In this document: positions 36,760-47,120 of the stretch, in pieces
How positions within the stretch are numbered: position 1 is the first letter of the stretch
How the letters are laid out: every line of letters begins with the position of its first letter
Made by a program: the position numbers and the translations under genes
Notes under the pieces: generated by a model
What the model was told of the DNA's origin: nothing
Databases searched by the model: none
Seen by the model: only the letters and a program-made list of their open reading frames with translations
NCBI GenBank assembly: GCA_947177635.1
Contig: CAMWVQ010000009.1
Location: forward strand, 1 to 55,542
From: an uncultured Porphyromonadaceae bacterium
GTDB taxonomy: Bacteria > Bacteroidota > Bacteroidia > Bacteroidales > Muribaculaceae
Length of the DNA: 55,542 nt
Direction of reading: 5' to 3'

Positions 36760-37980
36760 TTATTGCGCGGATTTATTGAACGGTATCGAGCAGCTCAACC
36801 AAAATAAGGGGAACATTATTGCACCGGCAAACATCAGCCATCCTTCAGCGATACCGTTGACAAGGAAGAATGTCAGGAGGGATATGACCAATATTGCCAG
36901 TTGTGAGTGTCTTATGCGGTATATCTTTGTTGTTATGGTATAGATGAACCAACAGAACAGGACAGCGCCGATGATGCCGCCATAGCTTAGCAGCGACAAC
37001 CAGGAGGAGCCGGGTTCGAGATAGGTGAGTTTCCCGGGCTCGTTTTTCCAGGATGGCCTGGGGAATTCGTTTGCATAGCCAATCCCTGATAGAGGAGAGG
37101 AGGATATCTCCTGACATCTGGTTGTCCAGATTTCCTGACGTGAATATATCAGGGAGTTATGATTGTTGCCAATGGAATTTTTATGGATTATTACTTGGAA
37201 GGCCATAGGAGACAGTGCGAATAGTGACAGTATGGCGACAACTGCCATAATTTTTGAGCGAGTATGTGACAGGCGTTTTTTCAGGCTCTCCCTCATAAGA
37301 ATGAGTTCAATTGTTATGGCGGCAATCATAGCGGCTGTTGCAATGCGCGAGCCTGCCGCAACGCATGTGGTGACACTTATAAAGGAAGCCACAGTCCAGT
37401 ATGCGGCGTATTTGGGGTTAGTGGCAGTCAGTGATTTGTATAGGGATATGACTGATATCAATCCGGCTATTGGAGACAATGTCATACCTTTATCAAAAAC
37501 TCCTTTGAATCCGTAATAAAAGAATGTGGTGTCTGACATCTCTCGACCGGTGGCTATACAATAAATCCATATGACGAAGGATATGCCCACCATTGTAGCC
37601 AAGAGCCAGAAAGCAGTCTTGCCAATCCACACTTTTGCCAATCGCAGCCAATGGGAAGTCAGTAGAGGGGAGAATGTGAGCATACCGATAGTGAACGCGG
37701 TGAAGCGTGACGTGCGAAGTCGTAATTCCGGTTCTGGGTGTATTACCAGTGTGAGCCCATAATAAACGACCAGGCTCAAGAGAGGGATGCAGACTGTGGT
37801 CCGTTTTTCAACACACGCAACCAATACCATCATAGACAAGATGGAAATGACTGGCAACGGTATGTCAATAAGATATGAACACCTCACACAGATGGCTGCG
37901 GAGGTAATTATTGAAAGCGTCTGTATCAGCTTTCGTCGTATATGCCGTATGGCGTACAATGCCATTTCAGGCTGAGGCAT
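36760..37980 (-). CDS. O-antigen polymerase/ligase-like membrane protein (Wzy-like)
   Basis: Encodes 406 residues with about 10-12 hydrophobic helices and one larger periplasmic loop near residues 260-320. That loop has SLIYSRQEIWTTRCQEI, SSPLSGIGYANEF and EPGSSWLSLLSYGGIIGA, the pattern of the O-antigen ligase/polymerase (Wzy/WaaL) family. It would polymerise repeat units or transfer the chain. The start overlaps the end of the flippase gene by 14 bp; ATG 37962 is an alternative. A second Wzy-like gene lies at 41711-43108. Confidence 0.85.
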   Translation of the reverse strand: MPQPEMALYAIRHIRRKLIQTLSIITSAAICVRCSYLIDIPLPVISILSMMVLVACVEKRTTVCIPLLSLVVYYGLTLVIHPEPELRLRTSRFTAFTIGMLTFSPLLTSHWLRLAKVWIGKTAFWLLATMVGISFVIWIYCIATGREMSDTTFFYYGFKGVFDKGMTLSPIAGLISVISLYKSLTATNPKYAAYWTVASFISVTTCVAAGSRIATAAMIAAITIELILMRESLKKRLSHTRSKIMAVVAILSLFALSPMAFQVIIHKNSIGNNHNSLIYSRQEIWTTRCQEISSSPLSGIGYANEFPRPSWKNEPGKLTYLEPGSSWLSLLSYGGIIGAVLFCWFIYTITTKIYRIRHSQLAILVISLLTFFLVNGIAEGWLMFAGAIMFPLFWLSCSIPFNKSAQ

Positions 37981-39433
37981 CGCGCAGTGAGTGTCGTGAC
38001 TTGAACAGATTGAACACAGAAACGCAAACGCGTGTCTGGAAAATCATAGATAGGCCGCCGTATGTCAACAAGCCAATGGTGATTCCCAACACTACCTGTA
38101 TCCATTCGCCTACTGCTACAAGCTGAACCGAGAAAACAGCCGTGGCCATCAGCGTGGCCATTATCAATGTCGGCAGTATCAGGCGGCATTGTTTCAGGAG
38201 ACCAAGGTTTATACGCCGCCCCGCCATACTGGCATTTATAACAAAGCTCAGTGCGGCACTTGCCAACAGGCCTATGCAGACAGCTGACAGTCCGAATGGT
38301 ATCGTGACAGCAAGCAAAGAAAGTCCTATCACGATGTTGACAATTTGGAGTTTAAGGTAAAGTCCCCCTTTGCCATAGATTTCCAGAATCATAAAATTTA
38401 TGGAGTTCAACGGGAAAAAGAGGAAATACAGACAAAGGATTCTCAAAAGCCTTGCGGTGTAGAGCCATTGATGACCAATGAGAGCGGTTGTCAGAGGAAG
38501 CGCCAATGCGGCTATCCCCATCATAAGAGGGGCTATGAAAAACAGTGACAGCCTGATATATTCTGAAACCATACCGCATAATTTATGCGGGTCGTTCTGG
38601 TAGCCGCAGAACATCGGGAAGGCAGCCCGGTTGACGATGCGCGTCAGATTCTCGGATGATATGCTGCCGAGCTGACGCGCATTTGTGTAACATCCCAGGG
38701 CATATGCCGAGAAGACTTTGCCTATGGCGAGGATATAAAAACTGTTGTAAAGGCTCTCGACGACTTTGCTAATGAGCAGTCTGCTCCCGAAGCCATACAA
38801 TCGTCGGAATGCGTATGTCGAAAACAGCAACATGGGACGCCATTCCGTGACCAACCATAGGGTAACAGCGGTGGAAATCTGGTTGGTTAGTTGTAGGCAC
38901 ACTATCGCCCATGCTCCATATCCGTTGTATGCCATATATATACCCACAAATCCAGATGACAATGCTCCTACGAAAGTGGATTTAGCCTGGGTCTTGAAAT
39001 CGAGGCGGGATGTCAATACAGCCCGGTGGACGACCAAAGAGGATTGTATGGGAATGCACAGGGCCATGACCCGAAGCAATCCTGTGAGCCTCGGCTCGTC
39101 ATAAAACAGAGCCACATAGGGGGCTGTGACATACAGCAACAAGTAAAGAATAGCACCGCCTGCGATGTTGACGTAAAAAGAGGTTGACAGGTCGGCCTCG
39201 TCGCGGTCAAGCTTGCGTATGATGGCTTGTGATAAACCTCCCTCGGCGATGAGTTGCGAAATGACGATAAAAAAAGCCAGCATACCCACCAGTCCATAGT
39301 CTGTAGGGGAGAGAACCCTTGCCATAAACACGAAGGCAATGAACTGCATTCCCTGAACAGCAAATCGCTCGAACGCGCTCCAGGAAATACCGGCCTTAAG
39401 CGTTTTGTAATTGTCCTGTGGTTTGTCTGTCAT
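37967..39433 (-). CDS. Wzx-like polysaccharide flippase (first)
   Basis: Encodes 488 residues from ATG 39433, with about 12-14 membrane helices of the polysaccharide-transporter (PST) branch of the MOP superfamily: LKAGISWSAFERFAVQGMQF at the N-terminus and FRRLYGFGSRLLISKVVESL in the middle. It flips lipid-linked repeat units across the inner membrane. Its ATG overlaps the preceding stop codon as ATGA, and a longer in-frame start at 39478 would lie inside the neighbouring gene. Similar in length and plan to the second flippase at 52896. Confidence 0.92.
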   Translation of the reverse strand: MTDKPQDNYKTLKAGISWSAFERFAVQGMQFIAFVFMARVLSPTDYGLVGMLAFFIVISQLIAEGGLSQAIIRKLDRDEADLSTSFYVNIAGGAILYLLLYVTAPYVALFYDEPRLTGLLRVMALCIPIQSSLVVHRAVLTSRLDFKTQAKSTFVGALSSGFVGIYMAYNGYGAWAIVCLQLTNQISTAVTLWLVTEWRPMLLFSTYAFRRLYGFGSRLLISKVVESLYNSFYILAIGKVFSAYALGCYTNARQLGSISSENLTRIVNRAAFPMFCGYQNDPHKLCGMVSEYIRLSLFFIAPLMMGIAALALPLTTALIGHQWLYTARLLRILCLYFLFFPLNSINFMILEIYGKGGLYLKLQIVNIVIGLSLLAVTIPFGLSAVCIGLLASAALSFVINASMAGRRINLGLLKQCRLILPTLIMATLMATAVFSVQLVAVGEWIQVVLGITIGLLTYGGLSMIFQTRVCVSVFNLFKSRHSLRDASA

Positions 39434-40569
39434 AACAGGTGGAGGAAGTCCGGCGTTTCTCCTCCTTTCAGAATCCAACTATAAAGCATTTCCATTTTTT
39501 CACCAAGCGATGCTACTGAGTAGCGCTGTGAAATCAGTTTGCGCCCATTTGTTCCCATATCATTCAGTGACTTTTCACCGATGTGATAGCTTTCCAATAT
39601 AGTCTTGTTTATTTCTTCCTGGGAATTCTCAATCCACCATCCGCACTTGTTTTCAGGTAGTTCCTGCCAAGGCATTCCTTTGGATGCGATTACAGGCACA
39701 CCGCGTACAAGAGCTTCGGTCACGATATTACCGAAGTTCTCGAAATCACTGGGTACCGCAAGCACAGACAAGGACTTGATTGCGTCGTCTTTTTCTTTGC
39801 CCGACAGGAAACCTGTCATCTCGACGTTTGTGAGTCCCAGACGAGTGATTTCGGACTTCAGAAATTCCGTATATCCGGCATCTCCACCTCCTATGATTCT
39901 CAGTCTGGCATTGGATGGAAGCTGCTCTTTAAGGTCATACATAGCACGTATAAGACGCTCAACCCTTTTGCGGGGATGCAGACGTCCAAGGTAGCCTACT
40001 GTGAATATGGGTTTGTCGGGAATCGGAATGTCAATGACTCCGGTTGTCTCTATAGGATTGGGAATTACAGCTACAGGTGTTTTGAACCCCAGATTCCGGA
40101 AATGCTCCATTTCTTCCTCACATGTACATTGCACTGCGGCTGCATTCTTGAGTATATCGCGTTGGTATAATGCCAAAGACAGTCGTTTGATTAACGCATT
40201 GTGGGCAAGCGCCTCAGGATAGAGCATTCCACGTAGAGTCACCACATAGGGTTTTCCTATGTTTTTGGCATAAGAGGAAACAGTACGGCCGTGCAGCATC
40301 CATATGCCTTGAATATGATACAGGTCAATGCCCTTGATGTCACATAGCAATTGTTTTAATCCGGGCACGTATGCGAGAGTCCCAAATTTTGAGTGGCGGC
40401 TGTATATCGGGTTTGCGTCATTGTCAATCAGACGGTCTCCGTCAGGTAATGGTGCTGTAATTGCAGTTACATTGTGACCCCGGTCTCTGAGACCTTTTAT
40501 AGTCAGCCAGGTGCTTAATGCCGGTCCTCCGGCCCACACATCAAGCGCGCCGGAATGAAGAATGTTCAT
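39430..40569 (-). CDS. Glycosyltransferase family 4
   Basis: Encodes 379 residues from ATG 40569. The GT-B fold is evident from NILHSGALDVWAGGPALSTW and the acceptor-side FVVTLRGMLYPEAL-like stretch (actual reading PYVVTLRGMLYPEAL). The C-terminal donor domain has VGYLGRLHPRKRVERLIRAM and PSDFENFGNIVTEALVRGVPVIAS (E-x7-E motif). Retaining transferase using a nucleotide sugar. ATGA overlaps on both sides couple it to the neighbouring transferase and flippase. Confidence 0.93.
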   Translation of the reverse strand: MNILHSGALDVWAGGPALSTWLTIKGLRDRGHNVTAITAPLPDGDRLIDNDANPIYSRHSKFGTLAYVPGLKQLLCDIKGIDLYHIQGIWMLHGRTVSSYAKNIGKPYVVTLRGMLYPEALAHNALIKRLSLALYQRDILKNAAAVQCTCEEEMEHFRNLGFKTPVAVIPNPIETTGVIDIPIPDKPIFTVGYLGRLHPRKRVERLIRAMYDLKEQLPSNARLRIIGGGDAGYTEFLKSEITRLGLTNVEMTGFLSGKEKDDAIKSLSVLAVPSDFENFGNIVTEALVRGVPVIASKGMPWQELPENKCGWWIENSQEEINKTILESYHIGEKSLNDMGTNGRKLISQRYSVASLGEKMEMLYSWILKGGETPDFLHLL

Positions 40570-41714
40570 CTTTGACAAAGTGGGTGTTTCTTCAGGATTT
40601 CTGATATGTGTTTGTGGAGTATGACAGCTTGCCGGTCACAGCTAATGGCGTTCTTGTATTCAAGATTGTTCTGCTTCGCTGCGGCAAGATATTCTGGATT
40701 CTTCAGAAGAGGGATTAGACATTCGGCCAAAGCGTTTGAATCGCCTGACGGGAAAATCGCACCGCCATTGGAGTCCTTTATAAGAGATGCCGCTCCGAGG
40801 CCATCACTGATGACTACGGCTTGTCCTCGTTGTATGGCTTCATTTATCCGTATGCCCCAAGGTTCCACCCGTCCTGGAGCGACGAGGATATCAATCTGAG
40901 GGATGAGCTTGCCGTATTCGGCAGCCGTCAGTACCCCTTCAAATCTGACAAGGTTAGAGAGTCCTTGTCTTTGAGTCATTGTTTTCAGCCTGGTCTCCAT
41001 TTGTCCTTTCCCTGTTATATGGCATATGAAATTATCAATGCCCTGATCTGAGAGTTTCTTGAAGGCTTTTATCAGGACATCCACGCCTTTATAATGCTCG
41101 AGCAGTCCGGGACAAAGCAGATGAATCAGCCCATCCGCTGATTTGACATAATGAACCTCTTTCCCTTCATCAGTGAAGTATCCGTAGGGATATATGTCGT
41201 CAGGCTTGAATCCTAATCTTTGGAATTGTTTGAAATCGCGTTGCGAGTTTCCGGAGAGACACATTACTCCGAGGCTTTTGGACGCGATTGAGCGAGTATG
41301 ACGGGGTAGGAGCAAGCGGATGTAAGCGTTTTTGGCGAGTTTTCGCATTCCATTTTCAAGGTTGAAATACGCTTCAGACATATTGCAGAATGCCACATTA
41401 TTTGAAATGGCATAATGTATGAGCTCTTTCATTCTTGCCGGATGCGTGATGCCGTTGAATATATGAAGCCTGTCAGGATATTTGTCAATCAGTGATTTGC
41501 TCGTTGTGGCCCAATCCTCGTCTGAGATGATGATATGATTGGGAAACAGTTTGCCTTTATCCGCCCATCCCATTGCCTTTCTTGAGGCACTTAGGCAGCC
41601 TGTCACAACAATACTTTCCTGATCACACGTCTCACAATAAGATTTTAGGACATTGATCATGCCGGCACAAGGAATGTTCCACCAAAAAACGGTCTTTTTA
41701 GATAGTGGTCTCAT
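40566..41714 (-). CDS. Glycosyltransferase family 4
   Basis: Encodes 382 residues. The donor domain shows LLCPGLLEHYKGVDVLIKAF, CHITGKGQMETRLK, DILVAPGRVEPWGIRINEAI and the retaining-GT4 Glu pair. The N-terminal domain is divergent (FWWNIPCAGMINVL). Coupled by ATGA overlaps to the polymerase gene before it and the transferase gene after it. Confidence 0.92.
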   Translation of the reverse strand: MRPLSKKTVFWWNIPCAGMINVLKSYCETCDQESIVVTGCLSASRKAMGWADKGKLFPNHIIISDEDWATTSKSLIDKYPDRLHIFNGITHPARMKELIHYAISNNVAFCNMSEAYFNLENGMRKLAKNAYIRLLLPRHTRSIASKSLGVMCLSGNSQRDFKQFQRLGFKPDDIYPYGYFTDEGKEVHYVKSADGLIHLLCPGLLEHYKGVDVLIKAFKKLSDQGIDNFICHITGKGQMETRLKTMTQRQGLSNLVRFEGVLTAAEYGKLIPQIDILVAPGRVEPWGIRINEAIQRGQAVVISDGLGAASLIKDSNGGAIFPSGDSNALAECLIPLLKNPEYLAAAKQNNLEYKNAISCDRQAVILHKHISEILKKHPLCQR

Positions 41715-43108
41715 ATTAATACTGGCCGCTTCAAATTTTTATCAGAAAAATCGTAAAGCCCATAGAGCGCGGGCATAACATATATGAGAGGACTTACAAC
41801 AGATCCAAACATCATCGAACCGATAACAGACGATAGTGCCGCTACTCCAAAAGCGAGTCCATATGGTTGTCTTTTCTTGTATGAACGAGTAGTTACCTTT
41901 ACCACAATCGTAATCAGTATCACATACAAGGCTACGCCGAGCACTCCGAAGTCACAGAGAGTAATCACGAGGCCTGATTGCATAGGTATTAGGGCGTTGC
42001 CGATTGTCTGACCTGGAATATGAAACGTGTATTGCGCGGTACCGTAACCCAAAATACGGGACTCGGGATCGGGATCCCCTATAAGATGGTCGAGCACGAT
42101 TCGTTCCTGGCGGTCATCTTCCATTTCCTCTTGTGCGCGTCCAAACGAACGCTCATACAACAAATCCATGAAACCTGAGTTTTCTGTCTGCTCTTGCCCG
42201 GGGATTGTATCTATCTTTTGCCATTCAGACCATAGGCTAATGGCCAACACGGCCACAATTCCAATAGGCAACAACTTACCCACCAAATTTTTCAGAGGGA
42301 GGAACCATAAGATGAGTGGCACTGCTATGGCGAATGTAATCAATGCCGCAGAAGAGAAAGTCTGTATCAGCACAAAGATTCCAGCACATAATGCCCCAAG
42401 ATGGTATTTAGGATTGTTGTACCGGTATATCTTCTGGCTGAACATCACAAGGGATGCGAGAAGATATGGCAATACAAGAAAGGCCAGATTCTTAGGTTCT
42501 CCGCCCACGCCATATATTCGTTGTATAGCCATACCTCCTGAATGAAACGCAGCTTCGGCGTTTACGGTACCATCCTGACGGAGAATGGGCATAAACTCAA
42601 TGCCGGCTTTGAGACATAAGAAATGTATAAGGCCAAAACCTATGGCAACTTCAACAGCAAGGCAATATTTGGGATAAAGTTTTGCGACAAATCCTTTTGG
42701 CAACAATGCTCCAAAGAATAACAATGAAGTTGTAGTGAGGTATGTGTAGTTGGTATTGATTATTCGTGAAATTTTACTGATATGGCGTGCATATTCCTGA
42801 GGGGTGATGAATGCCAGTAAATCGCCTGCCAAAAGAGCTATAAACAATAGCGTGACAAATGGCTTTACGGCATTATTGACAGGTGTTTTCCTTACAGAAC
42901 CACTAAGGAACAGTATACTGATAACCATTCCAAGAGCTATCACTTTTGTAGGGAACCATATGGTGAAAGTGAATTGATAACATACCGCAAATGTCATTCC
43001 CCAGAAATATAATACCAGAAGGTTGAAAAATTTTCGGTTTATGACGAAGTATACGGTCAATATCAAAAATATATAGAACCCAATTTTTTGAAGAAGAAAC
43101 CAAATCAT
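41711..43108 (-). CDS. Wzy-like polysaccharide polymerase (second)
   Basis: Encodes 465 residues from ATG 43108, with about 11 membrane helices and a polar loop around residues 310-370 (QERIVLDHLIGDPDPESRILGYGTAQ) ahead of the last helices. No close motif to known ligases beyond topology, as is normal for Wzy. An upstream in-frame extension to 43348 runs inside the preceding glycosyltransferase gene and lacks hydrophobic character, so it is not used. Its presence together with the gene at 36760 gives two polymerase candidates in one locus. Confidence 0.82.
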   Translation of the reverse strand: MIWFLLQKIGFYIFLILTVYFVINRKFFNLLVLYFWGMTFAVCYQFTFTIWFPTKVIALGMVISILFLSGSVRKTPVNNAVKPFVTLLFIALLAGDLLAFITPQEYARHISKISRIINTNYTYLTTTSLLFFGALLPKGFVAKLYPKYCLAVEVAIGFGLIHFLCLKAGIEFMPILRQDGTVNAEAAFHSGGMAIQRIYGVGGEPKNLAFLVLPYLLASLVMFSQKIYRYNNPKYHLGALCAGIFVLIQTFSSAALITFAIAVPLILWFLPLKNLVGKLLPIGIVAVLAISLWSEWQKIDTIPGQEQTENSGFMDLLYERSFGRAQEEMEDDRQERIVLDHLIGDPDPESRILGYGTAQYTFHIPGQTIGNALIPMQSGLVITLCDFGVLGVALYVILITIVVKVTTRSYKKRQPYGLAFGVAALSSVIGSMMFGSVVSPLIYVMPALYGLYDFSDKNLKRPVLI

Positions 43109-43134
43109 ACAATTCGAGATGTCTTTGGGTAGGC

Positions 43135-44256
43135 TTAATGTTGGGATATCAGTTCGCGTATCAGTGATATATATTTTTTTGCTGCGTTCTGATATGTGAA
43201 ATTTGAAGCATAATCCATCAGCACCTCCTTTTGAGATGGAAGCACGTCTAATTGAAGTATGGCTTTCGTCATATCCTCGGTGTCGGTTGGTGAGAACAAA
43301 ATTGCATATCCATTTGCAATTTCGGGGAGAGAAGTCACATTCGAGCATGCAACGTTGATTCCTTGAGAGAATGCTTCTATTACCGGAAGCCCAAAACCTT
43401 CATATAATGAAGGAAATATCAGGCCTCGGCTATTGGCCACTATGTTACGAAGAATGTCGTCATCTTGGAATGGAATATTATGAATGCCGTTGTGAAACTC
43501 AGTTTTGATATCTGACATATATTCCTCTACCCCTCCAATAAGTAGCAAGTCCGGCAAATCATTACGCAAACTTTGAGCTTTGCGGTAAGCTGTGATGAGC
43601 CGCGCAATGTTTTTTCGCCTCGAAATCAATCCCCACCATACAAAATATGGGCGTTCGGGAATCAAATTGCGGATAGATAAATCAATCTCCTCTGTTTTTT
43701 TCGTGCGTAACCACGCGGGATTAATGCCATTATGGACTACTTTAACAGGAGTTGTAAGGTCTGGGAAAAAATGCGAAATATCATTTTTAGTAAATCCAGA
43801 GATAGCTATGACAGTTGACAATTTAGGTAATTGACGACGCAGGCTATATCGAGTCCAATATTTGAAGAATGTAGAATACTTTCCCGTGCTAAGTCCCTTT
43901 AATGTAGATAGGTCAGCGAGAGAGCATATTTGTGGACCATTGAAATTTGATAGGAATTCAATATGCCCGGGATTAACGAATATGTCGACGTCATCATCAA
44001 GTTTTACATAATTCAAGCCTAACATCTGTTTTAAAACAACAACCTTATGCTTATTATGATAGAATCTTACGCTTACATTTGGCAGGCTGTTGATTTCATT
44101 GTAAAAATCGTTAAGCTGAGAGGGGAAAGGCCGTCTGCTGTAATATAACTGGAATTTTATCTCCGGATTATCCTTGATTAGTTCAAGAGTCATTCCTCTT
44201 ACGGGGAAGCCACTTGTGAAAGACGCGAAACAATTTGCAGAAATTGCAATTTTCAT
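43135..44256 (-). CDS. Glycosyltransferase family 4
   Basis: Encodes 373 residues from ATG 44256. The donor domain has YFVWWGLISRRKNIARLITAY and FPSLYEGFGLPVIEAFSQGINVACSN (E-x7-E), as in mannosyl- and rhamnosyltransferases of the WbaZ/MtfB type. The N-terminal half is an AT-rich divergent acceptor domain. An in-frame extension upstream to 44367 lacks conserved features. Confidence 0.92.
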   Translation of the reverse strand: MKIAISANCFASFTSGFPVRGMTLELIKDNPEIKFQLYYSRRPFPSQLNDFYNEINSLPNVSVRFYHNKHKVVVLKQMLGLNYVKLDDDVDIFVNPGHIEFLSNFNGPQICSLADLSTLKGLSTGKYSTFFKYWTRYSLRRQLPKLSTVIAISGFTKNDISHFFPDLTTPVKVVHNGINPAWLRTKKTEEIDLSIRNLIPERPYFVWWGLISRRKNIARLITAYRKAQSLRNDLPDLLLIGGVEEYMSDIKTEFHNGIHNIPFQDDDILRNIVANSRGLIFPSLYEGFGLPVIEAFSQGINVACSNVTSLPEIANGYAILFSPTDTEDMTKAILQLDVLPSQKEVLMDYASNFTYQNAAKKYISLIRELISQH

Positions 44257-44415
44257 AGATGTATTTATGTTATAAAGTGTTGGCTTTTGAAAGTGAAACC
44301 GCGAGAGTTGACAGCGAAAATTATATGATAATATACGTCGTAGTGGATAATATGGCAGAAATTTCAATTATAATATGCTAATTGTAAGTGCCAATAAATG
44401 TTTGATGAACGCTTT

Positions 44416-45378
44416 TTAGTACGAGGTGTGCTTGCGCTGAATGATATGTTGCGATATTTTCTTTGAGACAAACAGGTCGATGAAAAGATATGCTTTCAAG
44501 TATGGATAGAGATATGGAAAAGCCTTGAAGTATGATTTGCGCATTTGTCTCCGTAATATCTTGTCGCTGTAATACTGGTTTTCTGGATGGAACATGAATG
44601 TTGACCACAACAACAAAATTCTGAAAGCGGCTTGAGAATGTAAATTCCGAGTTGTTTGCGGATGGTCTGTCATATAATTTCTAATATATGATATGGTGTT
44701 GGCAATTGCGTCAAAACGTTCAGTTTTGATAGCTCTTGTGACAGACTTTGGATTTTCCCTATAACCATATAAGGGAAATCCCAAATATTTTACATTTAGA
44801 GGGACACACATTGACAATTCAAAATTAAACATCGTGTCTTCTCCGATTTTTAAGCCATTACACATTAGCACTGTGTTATTGGCGACTAAGTCCCTGCGGT
44901 ACATATTACCACACACTGACGATAGCAATCTACCGACAAGAATCATTCCGGGAATCTCATTGGGCAAATACCGCTTCGTATGTGTGTGCTGAGGACAGGA
45001 TTCTGCCGAGTATGCCTCTGATTCCGGAAAAGACTTTATGCCAAATGATATTATGTCAGTTGTGGTATCGACATTGTTCAGCAGTGTGCTAATTGTTACA
45101 GGCGATAATACGTCATCCGCATCCAAAAAAGTAATCCACTCTCCTTTTGCGAGCTTTACCCCAGCCATCCGAGAGAATGCCACTCCCGAATTTTTTTGGA
45201 CAATCAGCCTTATTCTTGAATCATTCAGATAGCTTTGTGCTATTTTTGCCGAAGAGTCAGTAGAACCATCATCTATTATGATAAGTTCCCAATCTCCGCA
45301 AGACTGCGACTTAACACTGTCGATACATTCCTTAAGGAACTTCTCCCCATTGTAAACCGGCACGACAATGGAAACCAT
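44416..45378 (-). CDS. Glycosyltransferase family 2
   Basis: Encodes 320 residues. N-terminal VSIVVPVYNGEKFLKECIDS, then IIIDDGSTDSSAKIA and the metal-binding FLDADDVLSP, standard GT-A motifs. The C-terminal 100 residues are aromatic and basic, likely membrane-proximal. It belongs to the low-GC stretch of the locus. The 160-bp gap after it holds nothing I recognise. Confidence 0.92.
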   Translation of the reverse strand: MVSIVVPVYNGEKFLKECIDSVKSQSCGDWELIIIDDGSTDSSAKIAQSYLNDSRIRLIVQKNSGVAFSRMAGVKLAKGEWITFLDADDVLSPVTISTLLNNVDTTTDIISFGIKSFPESEAYSAESCPQHTHTKRYLPNEIPGMILVGRLLSSVCGNMYRRDLVANNTVLMCNGLKIGEDTMFNFELSMCVPLNVKYLGFPLYGYRENPKSVTRAIKTERFDAIANTISYIRNYMTDHPQTTRNLHSQAAFRILLLWSTFMFHPENQYYSDKILRRQMRKSYFKAFPYLYPYLKAYLFIDLFVSKKISQHIIQRKHTSY

Positions 45379-45393
45379 AATATTTGTAGTCTG

Positions 45394-46146
45394 TTATTTA
45401 AGATTTAGAAAATGCAACAATCTCCAGACAAGAACTTTCACGGTAATCTGCTTTGGATCGGTCATTGTCTTTGCGTCAACTTTCTTGTCACGCCAGCCTC
45501 CTGAGACGCGATGTATTCCGTATACTTTATTGATGGACTTGTACAATGGCCTGCAAAAATAATAAGAAGGATATACGTTGACTCCATTGGTCAATGTCTG
45601 TTGTCTATCCTTTTTTGACTCACGCCAATCAAGCCCATATTTTAGAGCTTTTTCAGCTTGCATCTGTGAAATCATTGTCTGATCCATTATTGGCTTCCCA
45701 TCTTCCCCGTGGCCGATAATGAAATGCCGATTGTTGTAGTAGTCGAGGCATTCTTTGATGAAAGAGTGTCCTTTGACAGCTCCCATAAAATGGGAAGTCA
45801 AATATACATGTCCATCTTTGTCAACCCAGCTTTCTTTCCCGATAAAACAATCATCGTTAAGGAAACGGTCAATGTTTTGGAATAACTCGACATCGGTGTC
45901 AAACCAGATGCCTCCATACTTGTTGATGGCGAACAGGCGGGTGTAATCAGCGGCAAAGGCCCATTTCCGCATCTGGATTGCCTCTCTGACAAAATCGGAA
46001 TCAATTTCCTGTGTGAGACGGTCCATATCCCACAACACGAAATCGTAGTCTGGCAATAGCTTTTTCCAGGTTGATATGTATGCTTCAACATCAGAGGGGA
46101 ATGGCTCTCCGCTGAACCAACTGTAATGTATGCGTTTTGGAATCAT
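45394..46146 (-). CDS. Glycosyltransferase family 32 (capsular polysaccharide type)
   Basis: Encodes 250 residues. MIPKRIHYSWFSGEPFP at the N-terminus, KKLLPDYDFVLWD, and the DXD motif in AINKYGGIWFDTDVELF define GT32 (OCH1-like/capsule synthesis). Substrate not predictable. Its ATG overlaps the upstream stop by one base (TAATG). Confidence 0.93.
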   Translation of the reverse strand: MIPKRIHYSWFSGEPFPSDVEAYISTWKKLLPDYDFVLWDMDRLTQEIDSDFVREAIQMRKWAFAADYTRLFAINKYGGIWFDTDVELFQNIDRFLNDDCFIGKESWVDKDGHVYLTSHFMGAVKGHSFIKECLDYYNNRHFIIGHGEDGKPIMDQTMISQMQAEKALKYGLDWRESKKDRQQTLTNGVNVYPSYYFCRPLYKSINKVYGIHRVSGGWRDKKVDAKTMTDPKQITVKVLVWRLLHFLNLK

Positions 46147-47120
46147 TATGAATATATCTTTTGATAAATGTTATTATAAGCCCATCGGCCAAACCTCCAA
46201 CCGAATATTTTTGCAGCCAAGACCATAAGTTTCTGCGGGGAGCGAGGACTCTTGTACAAATAGGGTGTCGGCAGGCTTGCTGTAATGCTTTTGAATTTGT
46301 CTGAGGGGAAATGAAGACATCTGAGAGATTCGAATGCCAGATTTGCACTTATTTGCTTTAATGCTTCGGAATGATAATCCTTATCAAGATTAGTGTAATC
46401 CCACTCAAAGACTTTTATGAGCTGATCAATATATTCTGGTTTAATGGTGGTTGTATATCCTCCGGAATTAATACGATAGTGATACAACGCTTCTGGAATA
46501 CAACATACTTTCAATGGGCGTATAGATAATATCTTCTGTAAGATCAACTGATCCTCCCCCATATTTATACCTGGCTCATAGCATATATTGTGAGAGGCAA
46601 ACAAGGAACGACGAATCAATTTGTTCCATGAATGGTAATATGAGGAACGCATTATTTCATTTCGAGTAAGCTCGATATCTGTCAGGTCTTTGAACTTGCG
46701 AATACATTCCTTTGAATCCCCGTTGGGATATTCCGCGATATAGCCGAATATTACGATGTCAGTATTCTCTGTCTTGGCTTTTGTATAGGCTTTTTCATAT
46801 GTAGACTTGTCCACCCAGTCATCACTGTCACAAACGATGATGTATTCTCCGGTGGCATTTTCAAGCCCGGTCTGTCTGGCTTTCCAAAGTCCTCCGTTGC
46901 GTTGGTGTATTACCTTTATACGCCTGTCTCTTGATGCCCAAGAATCACAGATTTTATCTGAGCCGTCGGTGCTGCCGTCATTAACAACTACAATCTCGAT
47001 ATCTTGTAATGTTTGTGCTACAAGGCTTGACAAGCATCGGTCTAGATATTGGGCTGTGTTGTAGACAGGGACAGTGACAGAGACCTTAGCTGGATTATTC
47101 ATATGCAACTTCATCATCAT
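46146..47120 (-). CDS. Glycosyltransferase family 2
   Basis: Encodes 324 residues if the first ATG (47120) is used. ATG 47102, beginning MNNPAKVSVTVPVYN, is at least as likely because a short frame ending at 47095 overlaps it. Motifs: VVVNDGSTDGSDKICD and VCDSDDWVDKSTYEKA with the metal-binding Asp pair, then a C-terminal MGEDQLILQKIL-like segment common in capsule GT2 enzymes. Confidence 0.92.
   Translation of the reverse strand: MMMKLHMNNPAKVSVTVPVYNTAQYLDRCLSSLVAQTLQDIEIVVVNDGSTDGSDKICDSWASRDRRIKVIHQRNGGLWKARQTGLENATGEYIIVCDSDDWVDKSTYEKAYTKAKTENTDIVIFGYIAEYPNGDSKECIRKFKDLTDIELTRNEIMRSSYYHSWNKLIRRSLFASHNICYEPGINMGEDQLILQKILSIRPLKVCCIPEALYHYRINSGGYTTTIKPEYIDQLIKVFEWDYTNLDKDYHSEALKQISANLAFESLRCLHFPSDKFKSITASLPTPYLYKSPRSPQKLMVLAAKIFGWRFGRWAYNNIYQKIYS

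Noticed and set aside
43109-43348. 80-residue N-terminal extension of the second Wzy-like protein
   Set aside because: It overlaps the preceding glycosyltransferase in another frame and is hydrophilic without homology; the ATG at 43108 precedes the first membrane helix.
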